Assembly (NCBI GenBank): GCA_012800145.1 | Contig: JAAZJW010000206.1 | Coordinates: 1 to 8,765, forward strand | Length of the DNA stretch: 8,765 bases | From: Clostridiales bacterium | GTDB taxonomy: Bacteria > Bacillota > Clostridia > Peptostreptococcales > Natronincolaceae | Direction of reading: 5' to 3' | Shown here: piece by piece, positions 5,833-8,765 of the stretch | Position numbering within the stretch: the stretch's first letter is position 1 | Layout of the letters: every line of letters starts with the position of its first letter | Notes under the pieces: generated by a model | What the model was told of the DNA's origin: nothing | The model's database searches: none | Seen by the model: only the letters and a program-made list of their open reading frames with translations | Made by a program: the position numbers and the translations under genes

Positions 5833-7389
5833 CTAATCTTCGCTTAGCCAATTCTTTAAAAGCTGTGCAACAGCATCCGGTTTTTTATTGGCAAGTTGTT
5901 CAATCTGCTGTTTAACCTGCGAACCGGCCAGTTCCAAGTCTATTTCTTCTGTAGACTCTGAAACCGCTATCTCTTCTATAGGTTCTATAATTTTTCCCTC
6001 CTCAAGCTTTCTTTTTTTGTTTATTATAAAATACGCAGCAACAGCGATGCACAAAATTACTACCGATATAATACCTATTATGATACCTTTATTTTCCTGC
6101 CAAAATGGTCTTTCCGGCAGTGTTTCGACTTCCGCAACGGAAGTGTCGTTAAATTGTCGAACATTCACCTGTACAACCCTTGTATCCAATCCTGCCGCCG
6201 TTGATATTATATTTTCTAGGTCCTTCTTTTCGGTTTCAGTTAAAGCGCCGTCTTCCAGAGAATCACTGTTTAAAAATACCGCTACCGTAATGTCTTTTAC
6301 CTGGCCTTGCGCCTTCACTATTTTTTTATGCAACTCGTTGATTTCAAAATTAATAGTTTTACTTGCTTCCGAATATGCGGATTGTGTTTCATCTTCTTCC
6401 GCATATAGGGGTATTTCGCCCTCTGTATTAGAATCGGGGCCTGGTACACCGCCAACACCACCGTTTGCTACATTTTGACTCAGTTCCTGCAGGCTTCTGG
6501 GTATACCTGTGGTTTCACCGTCAATCGGTGGTGCGAATTCTTTTATTTCAGTCACTTCACTGTCAAAATCCAATCTAACGTTTGCCATGACTGCCACATT
6601 TCCATGACCGTAAACACTGGACAAAAAATTGGTTATACTGCGTTCCAGTTCATTCTTTACGTTTTGCTGTAGGGCCATATGATCGTTAGTATCAAAAATA
6701 TCCGGATTTTTTTGCGGGTTTTCGTTTAGTATTCTTCCATCGTTTCCATGTACTGTTACATTTTCCGGTAGAAGGCCTTCCACTGCATTTGAAACCAAAA
6801 CAGCAATACCGTTTATACTCTTGTTATCCAAAACAGTGTTGCCCTCCAGGTTAAGTGTTACCGATGCCTTCGCCAGGTTTTCTTTATCCCTGAGAACAAA
6901 ACCGGTTTTTTCAGGCACTGTCAGGGTTACATCGGCCTTTTTAATGCCCTGCATTTCCTCTATTATGCTTGCCAAATAATTCTGAAGTGCATATATATAA
7001 CGTTTGGATTTGTCCTCGCTGGTCATCATAAACGGGTTACCTGAGAATGCGTCCTCAAAGGAAAACCTTGGGGATGGCAGCCCTTGGGTGGCCACCACTA
7101 CTTGTGCCCTTTTTTCATCCTTTTTGGACACCAGAATAGTTCCGCTGGTCTTTCCTATTTTAGCTTTGATATTATTTGACTCCAACGTGTCTATAATTGC
7201 GCCTGTTTGTTGTGGTTCAAGATTTCTGTATAATTCTATGTAATCTGTTTTCGAAAAGTATAAGACTAGTCCCAATAATGCCAATATTGTAAAGGCCGTT
7301 GCTGAAAGTAAAATAATTCTTTGTTTTTTCTCCAATTTTTGAAAATAGCCGTCTAATTTATCTTTAATCTGATTTAGGTGTTCTGACAC
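5833..7389 (-). CDS. fliF: Flagellar MS-ring protein FliF
   Basis: FliF assembles into the MS ring in the cytoplasmic membrane, the first structure of the basal body and the housing of the export gate. The 518-aa protein has a short cytoplasmic N-terminus (1-24), a first membrane helix (25-45), the YscJ/FliF ring-building domain with L-Y-R-N-L-E-P and R-Y-I-Y-A-L-Q-N-Y-L-A-S-I-I blocks (about 46-220), and a second extracytoplasmic region (about 240-430) with a Gly/Pro-rich acidic insert. A second membrane helix (435-456) leads to a cytoplasmic tail whose end, D-A-V-A-Q-L-L-K-N-W-L-S-E-D, is the FliG-binding motif. The start is GTG at 7389-7387; AAGGGGTGA lies four bases upstream, and the reading begins S-E-H-L-N-Q-I-K, as expected. 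Length and both helices show it is complete. Confidence 0.97.
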   Translation of the reverse strand: MSEHLNQIKDKLDGYFQKLEKKQRIILLSATAFTILALLGLVLYFSKTDYIELYRNLEPQQTGAIIDTLESNNIKAKIGKTSGTILVSKKDEKRAQVVVATQGLPSPRFSFEDAFSGNPFMMTSEDKSKRYIYALQNYLASIIEEMQGIKKADVTLTVPEKTGFVLRDKENLAKASVTLNLEGNTVLDNKSINGIAVLVSNAVEGLLPENVTVHGNDGRILNENPQKNPDIFDTNDHMALQQNVKNELERSITNFLSSVYGHGNVAVMANVRLDFDSEVTEIKEFAPPIDGETTGIPRSLQELSQNVANGGVGGVPGPDSNTEGEIPLYAEEDETQSAYSEASKTINFEINELHKKIVKAQGQVKDITVAVFLNSDSLEDGALTETEKKDLENIISTAAGLDTRVVQVNVRQFNDTSVAEVETLPERPFWQENKGIIIGIISVVILCIAVAAYFIINKKRKLEEGKIIEPIEEIAVSESTEEIDLELAGSQVKQQIEQLANKKPDAVAQLLKNWLSED

Positions 7390-7413
7390 TGGCTCACCCC
7401 TTTTCTGCTCCGA

Positions 7414-7719
7414 TTAAATCTGCATCCTCATTATCTCCCTATATGCTTCTAATATTTTATTCCGAATTTGCATGGTCAGTTGAAGAGCAATATCAGCTTT
7501 CTGGGTTGCGATGGTGGCCTCATGTATGTTTTCCAGCCGGCCTGTTGCTATCTTAAAATCATATTGTTTTGCTTCCTCCTCAAGTAAGTTTACCTTTTCT
7601 ATCGATTCCTCCAGAAAGGTAGAAAAAGATATTGTGTTTTCCGGCAGGTCCTCAAAAGAACCATCTACAGGTCCTAATCCGATGTTGCTGAATCTCCCAA
7701 TATTATTGATCTCCATCAT
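7414..7719 (-). CDS. fliE: Flagellar hook-basal body protein FliE
   Basis: FliE is the small exported protein that joins the MS ring/export gate to the proximal rod. The protein is 101 aa, the usual size. Residues 58-101 (A-T-G-R-L-E-N-I-H-E, then A-T-Q-K-A-D-I-A-L-Q-L-T-M-Q-I-R-N-K-I-L-E-A-Y-R-E-I-M-R-M) are the highly conserved FliE C-terminal signature. The N-terminal third is variable. The start is ATG-ATG at 7719-7714; either could be used, and AAAGGAG lies seven to eight bases upstream of the first. It lies 11 nt after flgC and 24 nt before fliF. Confidence 0.97.
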   Translation of the reverse strand: MMEINNIGRFSNIGLGPVDGSFEDLPENTISFSTFLEESIEKVNLLEEEAKQYDFKIATGRLENIHEATIATQKADIALQLTMQIRNKILEAYREIMRMQI

Positions 7720-7730
7720 AAATTTCTCCT

Positions 7731-8174
7731 TTATTTACCGATTTCCAAAGCCTTAAGTGCCATTGCTTTTGTTCCGTTCATTGCAGTAACATTTGCTTCA
7801 TAGGCTCTCGTTGCGGATATTAAATTTGCCATTTCTGAAACTATATCCACATTAGGCATTAAGACATAACCACTTTCATCAGCGTCGGGATGCCCGGGAT
7901 CATAAATTCTTTTAAAGGGGGAAGGGTCGTCTTGAATTGAATTTACTTCTACCCCCATTAGATTTGATTTTTGTCCTTTTGCATGTTCAAGATGTTCGGA
8001 AAAACTTTTTTTATTGTCTTTGGTTCCGAATATGACTACCTGTCTTCTGTAGGGGGTACCAGCGGCCGTTCTTGTTGTATCGGCATTGGCTATATTTTTA
8101 GAAATTATATCGGCTCTCAGTCTTTCCGCGGTGAGCCCGGATGCACTGATGTTAATCGAGTTAAAAACTGACAT
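7731..8174 (-). CDS. flgC: Flagellar proximal rod protein FlgC
   Basis: FlgC is exported by the flagellar type III apparatus and polymerises with FlgB and FlgF as the proximal rod. The 147-aa protein has the rod/hook N-terminal signature: S-A-S-G-L-T-A-E-R-L-R (10-20) and N-I-A-N-A-D-T (27-33). It also has the FlgC-specific Y-D-P-G-H-P-D-A-D (91-99) and the C-terminal helix G-Y-V-L-M-P-N-V-D-I-V-S-E-M (102-115), then R-A-Y-E-A-N (123-128). All are intact. Its ribosome binding site, GGGAGGT, lies in the last codons of flgB, with only 6 nt between the genes, so the two are probably translationally coupled. Confidence 0.97.
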   Translation of the reverse strand: MSVFNSINISASGLTAERLRADIISKNIANADTTRTAAGTPYRRQVVIFGTKDNKKSFSEHLEHAKGQKSNLMGVEVNSIQDDPSPFKRIYDPGHPDADESGYVLMPNVDIVSEMANLISATRAYEANVTAMNGTKAMALKALEIGK

Positions 8175-8180
8175 TATTAA

Positions 8181-8576
8181 CTACCTCCCTTCGTTTATGA
8201 TAAATTTAATCCTTCGAAAATTGCTTTGTATCTTATCAGTCAAAACATTATAAACAATTTCATTCTTGGCCCTCTCTGCCATTTCCACATCAATATCCAC
8301 ATTGTTTTTATCCATTCTGGTACTGAAGTTATCCTCAGTTTTTATTTTATATTTAATATCGTTTATGTTTATATCGTTTATACGTATATGCCTAGGATTT
8401 GTAACAACACCCTTTAATTTTCCGCCACTGAGTTGCTCCCTTAGGATTTCCTCGAAAAGTACTACCGATTTTTTAAAACCGGGGGTTTCGGCATTAGCGA
8501 TGTTGTTTGTAATTATCTCGTTGCGCTTCCATGAAGCATCTAAAGCCCTTGCTAGAAGGTTTATGTTTTTATACAT
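8181..8576 (-). CDS. flgB: Flagellar proximal rod protein FlgB
   Basis: FlgB is an exported rod subunit next to FlgC and is the first gene of the operon. The 131-aa protein shows N-N-I-A-N-A-E-T-P-G-F (24-34), the flagellar basal-body rod N-terminal motif, followed by K-K-S-V-V-L-F-E-E-I-L. It also has the FlgB C-terminal motif N-N-V-D-I-D-V-E-M-A (91-100). Length is normal for the family. ATG 8576 has GGAGGTC four bases upstream, and a good promoter lies about 35 bp further up, which supports both the start and its first position in the transcript. Confidence 0.96.
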   Translation of the reverse strand: MYKNINLLARALDASWKRNEIITNNIANAETPGFKKSVVLFEEILREQLSGGKLKGVVTNPRHIRINDININDIKYKIKTEDNFSTRMDKNNVDIDVEMAERAKNEIVYNVLTDKIQSNFRRIKFIINEGR

Positions 8577-8612
8577 TTTCGACCTCCACCGACAATTTTT
8601 TATACTATCTTA

Positions 8613-8640
8613 ATTATACCATGTTTTTCGCCAGGAACAA
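8613..8640 (-). promoter_or_regulatory. Sigma-A-type promoter of the flgB operon
   Basis: On the minus strand a perfect -10 box TATAAT (8618-8613) is preceded by TGG, giving an extended -10 (TGn). The -35 candidate TTGTTC (8640-8635) is 16 bp upstream. Transcription would start near 8606, leaving a leader of about 30 nt that contains the flgB ribosome binding site. I see no sigma-D/sigma-28 type box (TAAA then GCCGATAA) here, which fits an early-class flagellar operon. Confidence 0.7.
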
Positions 8641-8641
8641 T

Positions 8642-8656
8642 AATTTTCCAAAGATC
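8642..8656. promoter_or_regulatory. Weak CodY-box-like sequence next to the -35
   Basis: AATTTTCCAAAGATC (plus strand) matches the CodY consensus AATTTTCWGAAAATT at 11 of 15 positions and abuts the upstream edge of the -35. The left half-site is perfect. CodY represses the fla/che operon in Bacillus subtilis, which makes the position sensible, but such a match can arise by chance in AT-rich DNA. Confidence 0.25.
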
Positions 8657-8765
8657 TATGGAACCATTTAGATAATATATCATATATATAGCAACTAGTC
8701 ACCAATTTATACTAATATAGTTAAATATTTGACAGAATAAGACCAACTTCCTGCTTTGTTTATCA

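Larger units (their letters stand above)
8577..8765. other. Non-coding, AT-rich region upstream of the operon
   Basis: No credible gene lies here on either strand. The part nearest flgB holds the ribosome binding site and promoter; the rest (about 8660-8765) is very AT-rich, with an imperfect TA-rich stretch at 8671-8690. The upstream neighbour gene is not visible, and I see no convincing terminator. Confidence 0.7.

Noticed and set aside
5888..6478. A 196-codon plus-strand open frame
   Set aside because: It is antisense to fliF, has no family resemblance and no ribosome binding site. It is a shadow of a real gene.
8671..8690. TA-rich imperfect palindrome as an operator
   Set aside because: Low-complexity TA sequence gives such symmetry by chance and no known consensus was recognised.
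8729..8757. Plus-strand promoter with a perfect TTGACA at 8729-8734
   Set aside because: The -10 position at 17 bp reads TGCTTT, a poor match, and the window ends before any plus-strand gene could be seen.

Overview
The window is a stretch of a flagellar biogenesis operon, all read on the minus strand, so transcription runs from high to low coordinates. The order is flgB, flgC, fliE, fliF, fliG, fliH, fliI, fliJ, a ylxF/motE-type gene, then the first 245 codons of a probable fliK that leaves the window at position 1. This is the gene order of the fla/che operon of Bacillota. A low-GC sequence, strong GGAGG-type ribosome binding sites and GTG/TTG starts on two genes point to a Clostridia-like or other low-GC Gram-positive bacterium. 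I cannot name a genus.

Positions 8577-8765 are non-coding and AT-rich. They hold a good sigma-A-type promoter with an extended -10 just ahead of flgB. From 8576 down to 2259 the genes are packed tightly: gaps are 4-24 nt, and fliG and fliH overlap by 8 nt. FlgB, FlgC and FliE make the proximal rod and its base. FliF is the MS ring and FliG the rotor/switch protein. FliH, FliI and FliJ form the cytoplasmic export ATPase complex. The YlxF-like protein is a membrane-anchored accessory protein, and FliK is the hook-length ruler.

Two things break the routine picture. First, fliI carries an in-frame TAA at 3415-3417, exactly where the family has Glu in the run G-E-R-G-R-E-V-R-E-F-I-E. The reading frame is otherwise intact on both sides, so this is either a recent nonsense mutation that splits the export ATPase between Walker A and Walker B, or a sequencing/assembly error. 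Second, the only large gap in the operon (737-994, between the ylxF-like gene and fliK) is filled by interspersed-repeat DNA. It has two 57-bp near-identical copies with inverted ATCCT/AGGAT ends, followed by tandemly amplified fragments of the right-hand end. The last fragment supplies the stop codon of the ylxF-like gene.

The ylxF-like protein (417 aa) is about twice the length I recall for Bacillus YlxF and appears to consist of a membrane anchor plus about four divergent helical repeats. I found no mobile element with a transposase, no CRISPR array, no RNA gene and no unknown multi-gene system.
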